Shown: positions 1 through 12,145 of the stretch, piece by piece
Position numbering within the stretch: position 1 is the first letter of the stretch
Layout of the letters: the number at the start of each line of letters is the position of its first letter
Assembly: GCA_002077065.1 (NCBI GenBank)
Contig: NAJO01000007.1
Coordinates: 1,116,001 to 1,180,000 of the forward strand
Origin: Cryoendolithus antarcticus
Taxonomy: Eukaryota > Ascomycota > Dothideomycetes > Cladosporiales > Cladosporiaceae
Length of the DNA stretch: 64,000 nt
Reading direction: 5' to 3'
The notes under the pieces: model-generated
Databases searched by the model: none
What the model was told of the DNA's origin: nothing
Seen by the model: the letters and a program-made list of their open reading frames with translations, nothing else
Program-made: the position numbers and the translations under genes

Positions 1-1
1 A

Positions 2-997
2 CCGCAATCTGCAGATCCTTCTTCGGCTCCGGTTCTGGCGCCAATTGTTGTCGCTGGTCCGAGTCTGGATGCTAGAGTCCACTGCGTGGAGGCTGAACAC
101 CCGGCGCAGTGGCCTGGTGCGATGTTGGAGGACGGGGTTCAGCTTACGTCTGTTGATGCGGAGCTTTTGCAGGAAGTGAGAAAGAGACGGAGCGTGATCG
201 CAGAGGCCGACGGAAATCGATCGTCAATGGCGGCCGTCACTGCGGCGGTCAATGGAATAGTCGGCTCGAGCGCGGGAGGGGCAAAAGAGACAGAGCCGAG
301 ATCGATCGCGCAGGTCTTACGCAGCGACCAGCCGTGTAATCTTACCTTCACACTGCAGACTGAGCTGTCAATCTTGCAACGGAAGTTGGCAGCACGCGAG
401 ACGCAATGCCACGATCAGGCTGCGCATATCTCGGATCTGCAGTCCACGCTTGCAGCTGCTAATATCTCTGCTTCCGAAACGATCGCGGAGAATTGCGCAT
501 TAAAGGACGAAGTTGACAGACTGAAGCGGACAATGGAAGAAATGGAGATGATAGCTGGGGCTATGCGGGAGGACAGTAAGATGGAAATGCGCGAGGCAGT
601 CGTTGCTGGAGCGCCAAGCACGTCGGCAACCGTAGCGGTATCAGCTCAGGGCGGATCTTCCGTCGATGCGGCGTGGACTTTCGGACATTATACGCAGGAT
701 GAAAACGGAAAGGGGTTAAAGAGGCAAGAGATTGAAGAGATAGCACCAGAGGAGGGCCCTACGAATGCCAAGTGTGACGACTCGGAAGCTGCTATTGTCG
801 AGCCGAGCAGCAAAGGACTTAGCAGTGGCAAGCATGCCGGCTTGATCGCTAACGAAGTAGCCCGGATCCAGGCTCGGGCAGTCATCCCACACAGTAACGA
901 GGATGCCGCCATCGAGTCGTGGGCACAGGAAGAGCTGAAGCTGGCCATCATGGGTCTCATGTTTGCAGCGGACGGCGGTGTCTCAGCTCTTCGCTGA
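2..997 (+). CDS. Coiled-coil protein, 3' end of gene (5' truncated by window)
   Basis: The frame is open from base 2 to a TGA at 995-997, giving the last 331 residues; no ATG is needed at the first in-frame GTG (86), so the gene almost certainly begins upstream of the window. A region at about residues 115-185 (LQTELSILQRKL ... LKDEVDRLKRTMEEMEM) has heptad-like hydrophobic spacing typical of a coiled coil, flanked by low-complexity Ala/Ser/Glu-rich sequence. The C-terminus is helical and carries Trp (IESWAQEELKLAIMGLMF). I do not recognise a catalytic domain or a named family. Structural or scaffolding roles are possible for such proteins but nothing here proves one. Confidence 0.6.
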   Translation, partial: PQSADPSSAPVLAPIVVAGPSLDARVHCVEAEHPAQWPGAMLEDGVQLTSVDAELLQEVRKRRSVIAEADGNRSSMAAVTAAVNGIVGSSAGGAKETEPRSIAQVLRSDQPCNLTFTLQTELSILQRKLAARETQCHDQAAHISDLQSTLAAANISASETIAENCALKDEVDRLKRTMEEMEMIAGAMREDSKMEMREAVVAGAPSTSATVAVSAQGGSSVDAAWTFGHYTQDENGKGLKRQEIEEIAPEEGPTNAKCDDSEAAIVEPSSKGLSSGKHAGLIANEVARIQARAVIPHSNEDAAIESWAQEELKLAIMGLMFAADGGVSALR

Positions 998-1548
998 TGA
1001 TGGTCGTGGATTGTTGCATCATAAGTCGAAGAGAAGAACCAGAAGTGATGTTGTGAGATGAAACGCGGCTCTCGCGCCTGCCCCACATGTCGATGCGGGC
1101 ACGCGGCGGGAATGCGGCAGGGGTGTGCAAGTAAAGCTTGGGCCATGTTCAAGGTGTACTTAAGACCAATGTGAACGCCGACTTCTAGACGCGATTGATT
1201 TAGGTCGCATAACGAAGAACACCTCATACAAACACGTTCTTGGCATACAAAGCTCAACACAACATCAACGCGAACTGAGCCTGCCTCGACTATCCCCTCT
1301 TGCATCGACCTGGCCATCATTGCATCCCTGACGCGATCCAAACAACCCCGGCGTCTTCTGGTCCAGCTTCGAGACAACACCGTTACCGCCACGTGATCAC
1401 TCGCGCTATATCACGATAAAGCCTTCAAAGATCCAGATCAGGCAATTGCAGGCCTTGGGATCGACTCAGCCCCCAACAATAAGCTCTTAGTGAGCATGTC
1501 CAGGCCACAAACAGCCACTTCCCTGACCTCACCTCTCACATCACCCCG
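998..1548. other. Intergenic, no gene seen
   Basis: About 550 bases between the coiled-coil gene and FCP1. The last 100 bases are C-rich and look like a fungal promoter and leader. An antisense frame through 688-1392 is a shadow of the coiled-coil gene and has no start or domain support. Confidence 0.5.
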
Positions 1549-4104
1549 ATGCGCCTCTTCACCACCGCAAACCTACGCTATCCAATCACGGTAACGCGTC
1601 TGCGTCGCAAGCCGGGTGATGCTCTCGAACAGAACCAAGCGCTATTCAGCTATCAGTACAGACTGCAGGTCACCGAAGGTACTCGCGACGACCCCGATAG
1701 CGAGGAGCTAGTCGAACGCTCCTTCTACTCCGACTTTACTTCCGAGCTCGAAGGCACTGTCTCCACATTGCATATCAAGGAGGGAGACGTCATTACAAAG
1801 AGGGCTTTGGTAGCGGATATCGAGGAGGCTTGCACGCACAGCACGCAGTATGGCGGCATCTGCGTCAACTGCGGCAAGAACATGGATGAGGTGAACTTCA
1901 ATACTTCGATCAGAGGCACTGATCGCGCGACAGTAAATACCACGCATGCCAATACTGCGCTGTTGATGAGTCAGGATGAGGCTGGGCGGGCGGATGAGGA
2001 GGCAAGGAGAAGACTACTCGAGGCGAGGAAGTTGACGCTCGTGGTGGATCTGGATCAGACTGTCATACAGGCTTGCGTGGAGAAAACGCTGGCAGCGTGG
2101 AAGAATGATCCGAGTAATCCAAATTATGAGGCGCTGCAAGAAGTGAGGACGTTCGATCTAGTGCAAGGCAATCAGCTGGTGCCGTACTATTTGAAGCTAA
2201 GGCCGGGACTTGAGACGTTCCTGCGGGAGATGTCGGAGCTGTACGAAATGCACATTTACACCATGGCGACAAGAGACTACGCGCTGAACGTGGCAAGAAT
2301 CATTGATCCTGACCAGAAGGTGTTCGCTGATCGCATACTGTCAAGGGATGAGAGTGGCAGCATGAACGCAAAGTTCCTGAAGCGCTTGTTCCCAGTGAAC
2401 ACCAAGATGGTGCTGGTGATCGACGATCGAGGCGATGTTTGGCAATGGACGCCAAACCTGCTCAAAGTCAAGGCATATGACTTCTTTGTGGGAATCGGTG
2501 ATATCAACAGCGCTTTCTTGCCGAAGAGACAGGAGCTGGATGCTGCGCCAGTGCCCAAAACTGCCAAGCACCATTCGAGTGATGAGTCTCGGCAGATCGC
2601 TGAGGATGCCAAGACAGTCGGCGAAGGTGATGGCGACAAGGCAAGCGCTGAGACCAAGACTAACGGCACAGTCTCAGCCGTCGACCACATGGTTTCCATG
2701 GCCGGCTCTCAAGATCAAGAAACGATGCAAGAGAAGATCGAACAACAGAGCCAGGACCTCGAATCCCAGATCGCCGAATCACCACTCCTGCAGAAGCAAA
2801 AGATCCTGGACGCCGCGGACTCCGAGGCCGAACCCTCTCCTGCAGCTTCAGCAGCAGCGGAACTCCTCGCCCCGAACGGCGACCACAAAACCGACACTCC
2901 ACCGCAAGACGCACCCAAGTACCGCCATAACCTCCTGCAGGACGACGAGACAGAGCAAGCATATCTCTCAACCCTCGGCCAACGCCTTCGCGAAGTCCAC
3001 ACAGCCTTCTTCACTTCCTACGACGCCGCCCTCCCGGCTGCAGAAACCGGCCGCATCGCAGCCTTGCGCCCTGATGTCTCATCCCGCAAGCCTACCCTAC
3101 CCGATCTGTCAGCAATCCCAGACGCGGCGCACATCATGGCCTCTCTTCGCCACCGCGTACTAACAGGCGTGCATCTAGTCTTCTCCGGCGTCGTACCCCT
3201 AGGCGTGAACATCCACAACCACGACACAGTCATCTGGGCCAAGACGTTCGGCGCGACAGTGAGCGAAAGCGTGGCTAAGAAAACAACCCACGTCATCGCC
3301 TCGCCTGAGCGACGGACAGCCAAAGTCCGCCAAGCTGCCAAACGCGGCGGTAGAGTAGCGATCGTGAGCGTGCAGTGGCTCTTCCAATGCTTCATGCACT
3401 GGCGTCGCGTTTCCGAGGACGCTTACAGAATTCACACAGACGCCACAGTGAATGGCACAGCAGACCTGCCCAACAGCTTCGACGGCCGCGGCGTCCTGCT
3501 TTCCTCCTCCGACGAGTCTGATGTACTCACGGAGCCGGAGACGGAGACCGAAACGCCTGCTAACGGCACTGCCACCAAGCCCTCCTCAAACCTGGCGATC
3601 GATACAGACTGGACAGAACTCGAAACCCACCGCCCGTCCCTCGATCGTGCAGACAGCAATCCCACACTCACCGAAGCGCCGGAAGATTGGGGCAGTATCG
3701 ACGACGAACTCAACGAGTTCCTCGGTAGTGATGCGGATGATAGCGAGACGGAGAGTGTGTTGTCTATCCGCAGTGCCGACTCTCCGCCAAGCAGCTCCAA
3801 GAAACGCAAGCGAGGCGAGGGGGAGGCGGATCCGGATGGTGATGGCGGGGTTGCGGTTAAGGGGGACGAGGAAGAGGGAAGCAGACTGCAGAAACGGAAG
3901 AAAGAGGCACTTGAGCGGACTAGTAGTTTGACGCAGGTTGCTTCTGCTGCTGGGGCTGGGGAGTCGACACCCAGTCCTGGCGTTGATCCCGGAGGTGGTG
4001 AGGCCGAAGAAGAGGAGGAGCTGGAAGGGGAAGATGAGTTAGAAGGGGACGATGAGTTGGAGGCTGCGCTTGCGGCGGAGTTGGATGCGCTGGAAGATGA
4101 GTAG
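1549..4104 (+). CDS. FCP1: RNA polymerase II CTD phosphatase Fcp1
   Basis: Single-exon 851-residue protein. An N-terminal biotinyl-like segment (about 60-95) and a CxxC pair (CVNC, about 105-108) precede the HAD-type phosphatase domain with the nucleophile motif DLDQT at 167-171 (Asp167 and Asp169 are the expected catalytic pair) and the downstream VIDDRGDVW acid motif near 290. A BRCT domain lies at about 535-630 (LVFSGV ... WLFQCF) and the C-terminus is a long acidic Glu/Asp tail. This order is diagnostic of Fcp1, which dephosphorylates Ser2/Ser5 of the Rpb1 tail to recycle polymerase II in the nucleus. The ATG at 1549 is the first in frame after a CA-rich leader. It converges on SGD1 with a gap of only 48 bases. 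No missing catalytic residue was seen. Confidence 0.95.
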   Translation: MRLFTTANLRYPITVTRLRRKPGDALEQNQALFSYQYRLQVTEGTRDDPDSEELVERSFYSDFTSELEGTVSTLHIKEGDVITKRALVADIEEACTHSTQYGGICVNCGKNMDEVNFNTSIRGTDRATVNTTHANTALLMSQDEAGRADEEARRRLLEARKLTLVVDLDQTVIQACVEKTLAAWKNDPSNPNYEALQEVRTFDLVQGNQLVPYYLKLRPGLETFLREMSELYEMHIYTMATRDYALNVARIIDPDQKVFADRILSRDESGSMNAKFLKRLFPVNTKMVLVIDDRGDVWQWTPNLLKVKAYDFFVGIGDINSAFLPKRQELDAAPVPKTAKHHSSDESRQIAEDAKTVGEGDGDKASAETKTNGTVSAVDHMVSMAGSQDQETMQEKIEQQSQDLESQIAESPLLQKQKILDAADSEAEPSPAASAAAELLAPNGDHKTDTPPQDAPKYRHNLLQDDETEQAYLSTLGQRLREVHTAFFTSYDAALPAAETGRIAALRPDVSSRKPTLPDLSAIPDAAHIMASLRHRVLTGVHLVFSGVVPLGVNIHNHDTVIWAKTFGATVSESVAKKTTHVIASPERRTAKVRQAAKRGGRVAIVSVQWLFQCFMHWRRVSEDAYRIHTDATVNGTADLPNSFDGRGVLLSSSDESDVLTEPETETETPANGTATKPSSNLAIDTDWTELETHRPSLDRADSNPTLTEAPEDWGSIDDELNEFLGSDADDSETESVLSIRSADSPPSSSKKRKRGEGEADPDGDGGVAVKGDEEEGSRLQKRKKEALERTSSLTQVASAAGAGESTPSPGVDPGGGEAEEEEELEGEDELEGDDELEAALAAELDALEDE

Positions 4105-4152
4105 ATGTTGGTAGAACTACACATTCTCGCTCTGCTGAGCAGCCACGACACT

Positions 4153-6723
4153 CTAATCGCTGTCGCTCATCATATCATCATCCCTCCCCTTCGTGCCCAC
4201 GCCCGCAGCAGCCTCAGCGAGAGCCTGTACAGCGTACTCAGCACCCTCCTCAATAACCCTCCTCTCTTTCTTCCCATTCGCCAGCGTCGCCTGGGCTATG
4301 TACGTCTCCAAGAAATACCTCAATCCTTGCACCAGCCCTTGCGCCGAAGCCGCAGCCGCGAAAACACCCTTTAACGTCCCCTCAAATCCCACACTACCGC
4401 TCTTCTTCCCCGCTGCGTGGCTCTGTAGCAGTGTGGTGGTTAGTAAGACTTCGACAAACATCTGCGTCCCATTACCCCTGAGATACATCAGATTCAGCAC
4501 TCTCAAGGCCGCGATACTCAGCCCGCTCCCCGCGCCGGCGCCAGAGTCAGCTATAAGCGAGCCGAAGAACTTTCCCAGCGCCACGATCTGCGGCACCGCC
4601 ATATCGCCTCCCTCGTCATCTGCAGGATTATCTTGCCCTTCCACCCCATCGCCAAGCCGGCGGAAAATGTCCCAGAGTTGATACTGGAATGCTTTTCGCA
4701 GGGGGCGGTCGGCGCAGAAACGGCGCGCAACGACGGTGTAGTAGGGATTGTAGACTGCTTCTGCTTCGCAGCAATGTAGCAGCACGCGAGGGATCTCGAG
4801 TTGCTGTTTGTTCTTTAGGTGCAGTTTTAGCAGCCGCGTGTGCGCTTCTTGCGCGTCAGAGGAGGATAGCAGGGTAATGAAGATCGCTTTGCGGACGGAT
4901 GTGTTCATTCCCTGCGCTTTGGCGAGACGGGTAAGGGAGACGGAGTTGGGCGTCTCGGATTCGTAGCCGTTGTCCACGGGTTGGCTTGATGCTTTACTTG
5001 GGTTAGAGGCGAGTTTAGCGGGGTCGTGGTAAGAGGCGCCGATGAGCCACCATTTGCCTTTCTTAGAGGTGTCGCGGATATCCGCTAGACTTATACTCAA
5101 GGGCTCTGTAGCGGCGCGTGTAGAGCGCGTGTTCAGTGAGCCAAGGGTGCGTCTCATGCGCGTTATGTGTTCGGCTGTGACGGCTGAGGCGAGGACACCG
5201 GTTTTCATGCGGTTGTTCTTGAGATTGTTGATTGTTTCGATCATGAACTTTGTGCGGACTGGGAGATTTGCTTCTCCTCCTAATGCTGAGACAGAGCGCT
5301 GCAGGATGAGCACGATGTCTTTGAGGGACGTAGGGTCGTCTGAGCGCAGCTGCGTGCCTGAGGTGCGGATCATGCGGAGGAGGAGCTCGGTATTGGCCTC
5401 GGAGAGGGTGGTGAGGAAGACGCGGATGTAGTCGAAGATTGCGATGCTGCTTGTCATCTGGAGGGTGTAGAGGTTTGAGAGGAAGCCGATCAAATTCAGC
5501 GTACGCTTGCCTTCCTCATCGTCACGGGACTTGTCGATCTCGAGGACGATCTGCTCGAGGAGCTGTGCGCCGAAGTCGACGCCGATGACTTTGAACAGTG
5601 CAGTGGCGAAGCCTGCGTGAAGGATGAGGAATGTCTCGCTGAGTATGGAAGGATCGGTGGCGAGGCCGATCAGGAGCTCGATAAGTGTAGTAGTCACGTG
5701 CTGTCGTGCGTTCTTCTCGTAGATCTCCTCGACCGACTGCAAAATTGATAGGATGTTCGCCTCGGACAATCGATTGAGGAGGCCTTGCAGCTGTCGCTTC
5801 AGCTGGCGAAGAAGCTCGTCGTCCGAGGCAGCGGCTTTTCGTAGAGATGGCGGTATGTACTTGCCTGCGGGTACGACGTCTTTCGTGACGGGTGCGACAT
5901 ATGGATTCTCTCGCACGCGCTTCACAGGTGGCGCAGGCTCATCGTCGGCTCCCGAGTCATCAAAGTCATCAGAGTCAACCTCGTCATCTGAGAACGGGTT
6001 CTCTATATCACCGTCGCCGTCCTCGGAAGCTTCGTCCTCGTCATTGCTCGAGAACCCAAACGTATCTGCATCGCTCTCCTTCTGTACGTCAATCACCTGA
6101 GGTAGTGCGGATGTAGGTGCAGCTTTTGCGCGCTTCTTCTGCAGCCACTCACCGTCCTCAGGTCGCTTTCGCTTTCCGCCTGGGGCACCTTCAATCTCAC
6201 TATCACCGTCCGAGCCAGTTACGAGCCAATCAAGTTCATCATCTCCGACCTTCTTCGACTGCTTGCCCTTCATGCCCAGCTTCCTCTCCAGTGCAGCGAT
6301 TTCGGCATCGTCCTCCTCAAGCTTCGATCGCACTGCACGTGATACTGCCGGTACAGATGGCACATCGTCTTTTGAGTCCGAGTCATCATCTTCTGACTCT
6401 ACGGCCTCTGCTGACATAGGCGCCCGTTTCTTCAAGATTGACTTGACCGGCTTTGCGTCCTTCTTGGGCTGCACAGATCGCAGGACTGCGACATCACTGC
6501 TGCTGTCATGGTCCACGCGAGCCGAGTGTTCGAGCCCCTGCGGCCGGCGACCTTGCCTTGCCCTCTGTGCCGCACTCAGCGGTGCTCTGCCCTTCTTTGA
6601 CTGCCGCTCTGCTTTCCGACGGTCCTTTCTCGATACGTCCTGCTTGCGCTTTGACACCCCACCGTCTTGGACCTTGTCTAGTAGTGCGGCAGGCAGCTTT
6701 GGCCCTCGATTTTGGCGACTCAT
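4153..6723 (-). CDS. SGD1: Nucleolar MIF4G/MA3 protein Sgd1 (NOM1 family)
   Basis: Intronless, 856 residues. The N-terminal third is a Lys/Arg- and Asp/Glu-rich disordered region with nuclear-localisation-like stretches (KRKQDVSRKDRRK). The conserved AGKYIPPSLRK motif then leads into a MIF4G helical repeat (about 300-520), followed by an MA3 domain (about 600-760, from SLTRLAKAQGMNTSVRKAIF through LHCCEAEAVYNPYY). This is the architecture of yeast Sgd1 and human NOM1, which bind the DEAD-box helicase Fal1/eIF4A3 in the nucleolus and support 18S rRNA maturation. The tail is Ala/Glu-rich and ends in DDDMMSDSD. It is tail-to-tail with FCP1. Confidence 0.93.
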   Translation of the reverse strand: MSRQNRGPKLPAALLDKVQDGGVSKRKQDVSRKDRRKAERQSKKGRAPLSAAQRARQGRRPQGLEHSARVDHDSSSDVAVLRSVQPKKDAKPVKSILKKRAPMSAEAVESEDDDSDSKDDVPSVPAVSRAVRSKLEEDDAEIAALERKLGMKGKQSKKVGDDELDWLVTGSDGDSEIEGAPGGKRKRPEDGEWLQKKRAKAAPTSALPQVIDVQKESDADTFGFSSNDEDEASEDGDGDIENPFSDDEVDSDDFDDSGADDEPAPPVKRVRENPYVAPVTKDVVPAGKYIPPSLRKAAASDDELLRQLKRQLQGLLNRLSEANILSILQSVEEIYEKNARQHVTTTLIELLIGLATDPSILSETFLILHAGFATALFKVIGVDFGAQLLEQIVLEIDKSRDDEEGKRTLNLIGFLSNLYTLQMTSSIAIFDYIRVFLTTLSEANTELLLRMIRTSGTQLRSDDPTSLKDIVLILQRSVSALGGEANLPVRTKFMIETINNLKNNRMKTGVLASAVTAEHITRMRRTLGSLNTRSTRAATEPLSISLADIRDTSKKGKWWLIGASYHDPAKLASNPSKASSQPVDNGYESETPNSVSLTRLAKAQGMNTSVRKAIFITLLSSSDAQEAHTRLLKLHLKNKQQLEIPRVLLHCCEAEAVYNPYYTVVARRFCADRPLRKAFQYQLWDIFRRLGDGVEGQDNPADDEGGDMAVPQIVALGKFFGSLIADSGAGAGSGLSIAALRVLNLMYLRGNGTQMFVEVLLTTTLLQSHAAGKKSGSVGFEGTLKGVFAAAASAQGLVQGLRYFLETYIAQATLANGKKERRVIEEGAEYAVQALAEAAAGVGTKGRDDDMMSDSD

Positions 6724-6933
6724 GCTAGCTTAAGTTCAAGGACGGGTCTTGCAATCCGGCACCATGACATTTTCCTCAATGTTTAGGTAAGCTGATCTAC
6801 ATCAGATAGGGCCCGGGGCGAATGTGGAACCGAGAGTCTATCGCTACCCCACCTTGAGGACGCCCGCAGGACAGATGAATGAATCGTACCCATTGAGATT
6901 AATCACCACGGCTGGAACGGCACTTGCGACGAC

Positions 6934-7454
6934 ATGGCGGCCGGACACAACAGTAATGGCGAGGTAACTGAACAGCTTATCATCTTACTATTTGCCGCTT
7001 CACATACTAAAATGCGATCAGTTCTTCACGCAACTTGCCTCGCTCATAGAAACGACACAGAAGAGAGGCCATGGATCAGTCCATCTTACGCAGAAACGAC
7101 GCAAGTCGCCCTGCAGTCCCGCTCCCAGGTTCGCTTGGCTGACTGTATCTCGTAGTCTCATACGAAAGCACACCCGCTCCTTCGAAGGACGATCCCCTCG
7201 CCGACCTGAACCCCGCAGCATCCCTACCCATACTCGTCCGAGTCTCAGACGGCAACACACAATCGAAAGACCGAGTCAAGAACAAAGACCACATCAAGTT
7301 CGCAACCGTCGTGCAGCCGGATGAGCTGGAGACATTCTTCACGAGGTATGCGGAGGTGTGCAAGGTCGGCATGCAGAGTCTAAGGAAGAGGGACAGAAGC
7401 AAGAGGAAGAAGACGAAGAAGGGAGGGCCAAAAGGGACTGAGGTGAAGGGCTGA
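6934..7454 (+). CDS. SRP14: Signal recognition particle subunit SRP14
   Basis: Three exons give 135 residues: 6934-6963, 7022-7100 and 7156-7454. Intron 1 (58 nt) is GTAACT...CAG with CTAA upstream of the acceptor. Intron 2 (55 nt) is a GC-AG intron, GCAAGT...TAG, with branch CTGAC. Joining them gives GEFFTQLASLIETTQKRGHGSV, LTQKRLSYES and FATVVQPDELETFFTRYAEV, the standard SRP14 core, then a Lys/Arg-rich tail. SRP14 forms the Alu domain with SRP9/Srp21 and slows elongation while ribosomes dock at the ER. The start ATG is in good context and the family begins at this point. The short first exon (10 codons) and the non-GT donor make it easy for gene finders to miss. It stands divergent from SGD1 with about 210 bases between. 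Confidence 0.88.
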
Positions 7455-10090
<2,636 letters not shown>

Positions 10091-10399
10091 GCGATAGTCT
10101 CTGGGTCTGCAAGGACGGCTAAAGATCTATGTGCTTCGTCCATACCCTTCAGGTCCCTGGTCGAGCTCCTGGGAGAGAATGACTTGCCCGTGAATACAAT
10201 CCAGGCGCAGCATAGACGGACTTACGACAGCTATGGTTCAAACCCAAGATTGACAACAGACATAGCAAATGATTAAGCACTTCTAAAGACAACGGCCTAT
10301 CACAAAGCCAGATAAGCAATTCAGCTACTGCTTGCTTTCACATATTTTGAGAAGAGGTATGTCGGTCGTTCCTTCCTCTTCACAGCTCATCACTGGCAG
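10091..10399. other. Intergenic, no gene seen
   Basis: About 310 bases between the monooxygenase stop and the proline-rich gene. A frame from 10332 resembles a mitochondrial presequence at its beginning but starts on a non-ATG codon and overlaps the next gene out of frame. Confidence 0.4.
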
Positions 10400-11641
10400 A
10401 TGCTTCTCTTCCCCAAATCTAGAGATTTCTACGAAGCAGACTTTCGCACTACTCACTCCCATGTCCCCATCTTCTCACCGCACAAGCCCTGCACTCCAAA
10501 CTTGCCGCCCTCGTCCAACTCGCAGGCCAGACGCTCCACAGGCCGCTTACCGCCTATGCCTCTGTCACTCATCAACCCAACTCTGACCGACGGCACTTTT
10601 CTGCCGTCCACGACAAGGAGGTCCACGCCATTCCCGCGAGGTCGTGCGACATCGCAAGCAGCAGTGGAGTCCTCATTCGGCGTACAGCATACTACACCTC
10701 CAGGCGGCATGCCGCCTCCCCCCACGACACAGAGCGCAGCAGCCACCGGCCTCACGGCGCCACCGCCCACCCCACAGCCCCGACACTCCACAGCTCGCTT
10801 GCCTCATCTGCCTGCCCACCTCACGAGCTCCCGTCTATCTGACAACTCTTCCTCGCCGTCAGCAATTAGGAGATCTACGCCGTTCCCGCATTCGTTGTCC
10901 AGGATCAGAGAGCCCACTCCATTTCCCGCCCGCGGCCCAGGGTCCCTCATCAAGACCAAGAAGACCTCCGAGCCCTCTGAGATCTCACCGATACCCTCAG
11001 GCTGGACTTCTGCGCCTCCTCCCGGCACGATCCCGTCGCCTCACCATGATTTGAAAGTTGGGTATGGTGGTAAGAAAGTGGCTGCTATGCTTGGAAATCG
11101 GCAAAAGACGCCTGAAGACGTGGCATCGAGGATCACGACCTTCGCCACGGAGGCAGGAATTGTGGCTGTAGACGTGTCGGTCAGGTTGATTGGGTGTGAC
11201 GCGGGACATGAGCCTGTGGTCGCAGAAGGCAAGGGAAACGAGGTTGCTGTTGCGGTAGAAGAGCGTCAAAGGCGCGACGGTCCGGGCGAGGAGGATGACC
11301 AGTCTACAAAGACTGAAGACGCGGTGATGACCGAGACTTCTCCCACGTCAATCGGCCTTGCTTCCGACGACGGTCTCATTGGCCCTCCACCGCCCGAGGC
11401 TTTCGCAGCTTACGCCAACAAGACTTTCACTGGCCCTGATCTGATGGGAACGATTTTGAGGAGCATGTACTGCAGTGAAGTGCACTGTGCGTGTCTCGAG
11501 CTTGTGCGCAAGGACGGCTGCAACAGTATCGTATTCATTTCGGCCAGATCGGGGTCGAGGATCTTGAGGGAGGATGGGAGCTGCAAGATGGATGTCGTAG
11601 AGGTACTGGAGGGGTTGAAGGATGTGGCTGTGAGATCATGA
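10400..11641 (+). CDS. Hypothetical Pro/Ser/Thr-rich protein
   Basis: Single open frame of 413 residues from an ATG at 10400. The N-terminal half is low complexity (Pro, Ser, Thr, Arg) and contains a loose internal duplication, with units built around RLPPMPLSL ... RRSTPFPRG and RLPHLPAHL ... RRSTPFPHS, then a third short REPTPFPARG. From about residue 215 the sequence looks folded (VGYGGKKVAAMLGNRQKTPEDVA; MGTILRSMYCSEVHCACLELV). I do not recognise the family. No signal peptide or membrane segment is visible. The true start may be a later Met such as that near residue 53. Codon use looks genuinely coding in the C-terminal half. Confidence 0.5.
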   Translation: MLLFPKSRDFYEADFRTTHSHVPIFSPHKPCTPNLPPSSNSQARRSTGRLPPMPLSLINPTLTDGTFLPSTTRRSTPFPRGRATSQAAVESSFGVQHTTPPGGMPPPPTTQSAAATGLTAPPPTPQPRHSTARLPHLPAHLTSSRLSDNSSSPSAIRRSTPFPHSLSRIREPTPFPARGPGSLIKTKKTSEPSEISPIPSGWTSAPPPGTIPSPHHDLKVGYGGKKVAAMLGNRQKTPEDVASRITTFATEAGIVAVDVSVRLIGCDAGHEPVVAEGKGNEVAVAVEERQRRDGPGEEDDQSTKTEDAVMTETSPTSIGLASDDGLIGPPPPEAFAAYANKTFTGPDLMGTILRSMYCSEVHCACLELVRKDGCNSIVFISARSGSRILREDGSCKMDVVEVLEGLKDVAVRS

Positions 11642-11902
11642 GGAGGGGTTGAAGGAATTACTGTTCGGTATCCTGTAGAGTTGGGACGAACGTCCTCCAC
11701 GACACCTCTTTGTACGGGCTACTGCGGTAATCAGATCCGCACAGGTAGTGGAAGTCTACAATTTACGACGGCGAGAGACAAGTTGAGACGGAAGATGCAG
11801 GTTGGAAACACGGATTAAATTGAATCCAGTCAGAAGAGAGTACCACCAACGAAGATTACTCATACAAACCTGCGCATCCCACTGTCACTCTCACTCACTT
11901 AC

Positions 11903-12145
11903 CTCCCAGCTTCTCCCACAGCTCCTCCCACCCCTTGAGGCTGATCTCCTCGTGCTCCACATCTGCCTCGCTGCCCTCAACCCCCTGCACTGCCTCACCT
12001 CCGCCCTCCCCCATCGCCTCCTCCACCGCCGTCAGCAGCACCAGCGCCTCGGCAGCTAGCCTTACGCGTCCCTCGTGCTGGTGCTGGTGCTGCGGGTTTG
12101 GGTCTGGCGCTTCGGGGCCATCGCTGGGCTGTGGGCGTGGCTCGG
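11903..12145 (-). CDS. Candidate exon of an unrecognised minus-strand gene
   Basis: On the minus strand one frame reads GRVRLAAEALVLLTAVEEAMG and then an acidic, Trp-bearing tail (ISLKGWEELWEKLGG). It has a strong G/C third-position bias and stops exactly at a consensus donor (GTAAGTGAG, starting at 11902). Upstream a CTAAC branch-like site and CAG lie near 12126-12165. There is no ATG in this frame, so an upstream exon is needed; a nearby ATG (12121) heads a different frame (MAPKRQTQTRS). A possible last exon ending at the TAA near 11659 would need a 3' acceptor (TGTAG) about 140 bases downstream. I do not recognise the family, and start and stop are unresolved. Confidence 0.25.

Noticed and set aside
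688..1392. 234-residue minus-strand frame over the end of the first gene
   Set aside because: Antisense to a coding region and its 3' flank, with no start context or domain.
3432..4151. 239-residue minus-strand Ser-rich frame across the FCP1 end
   Set aside because: Ser runs are the antisense of Glu-rich FCP1 codons.
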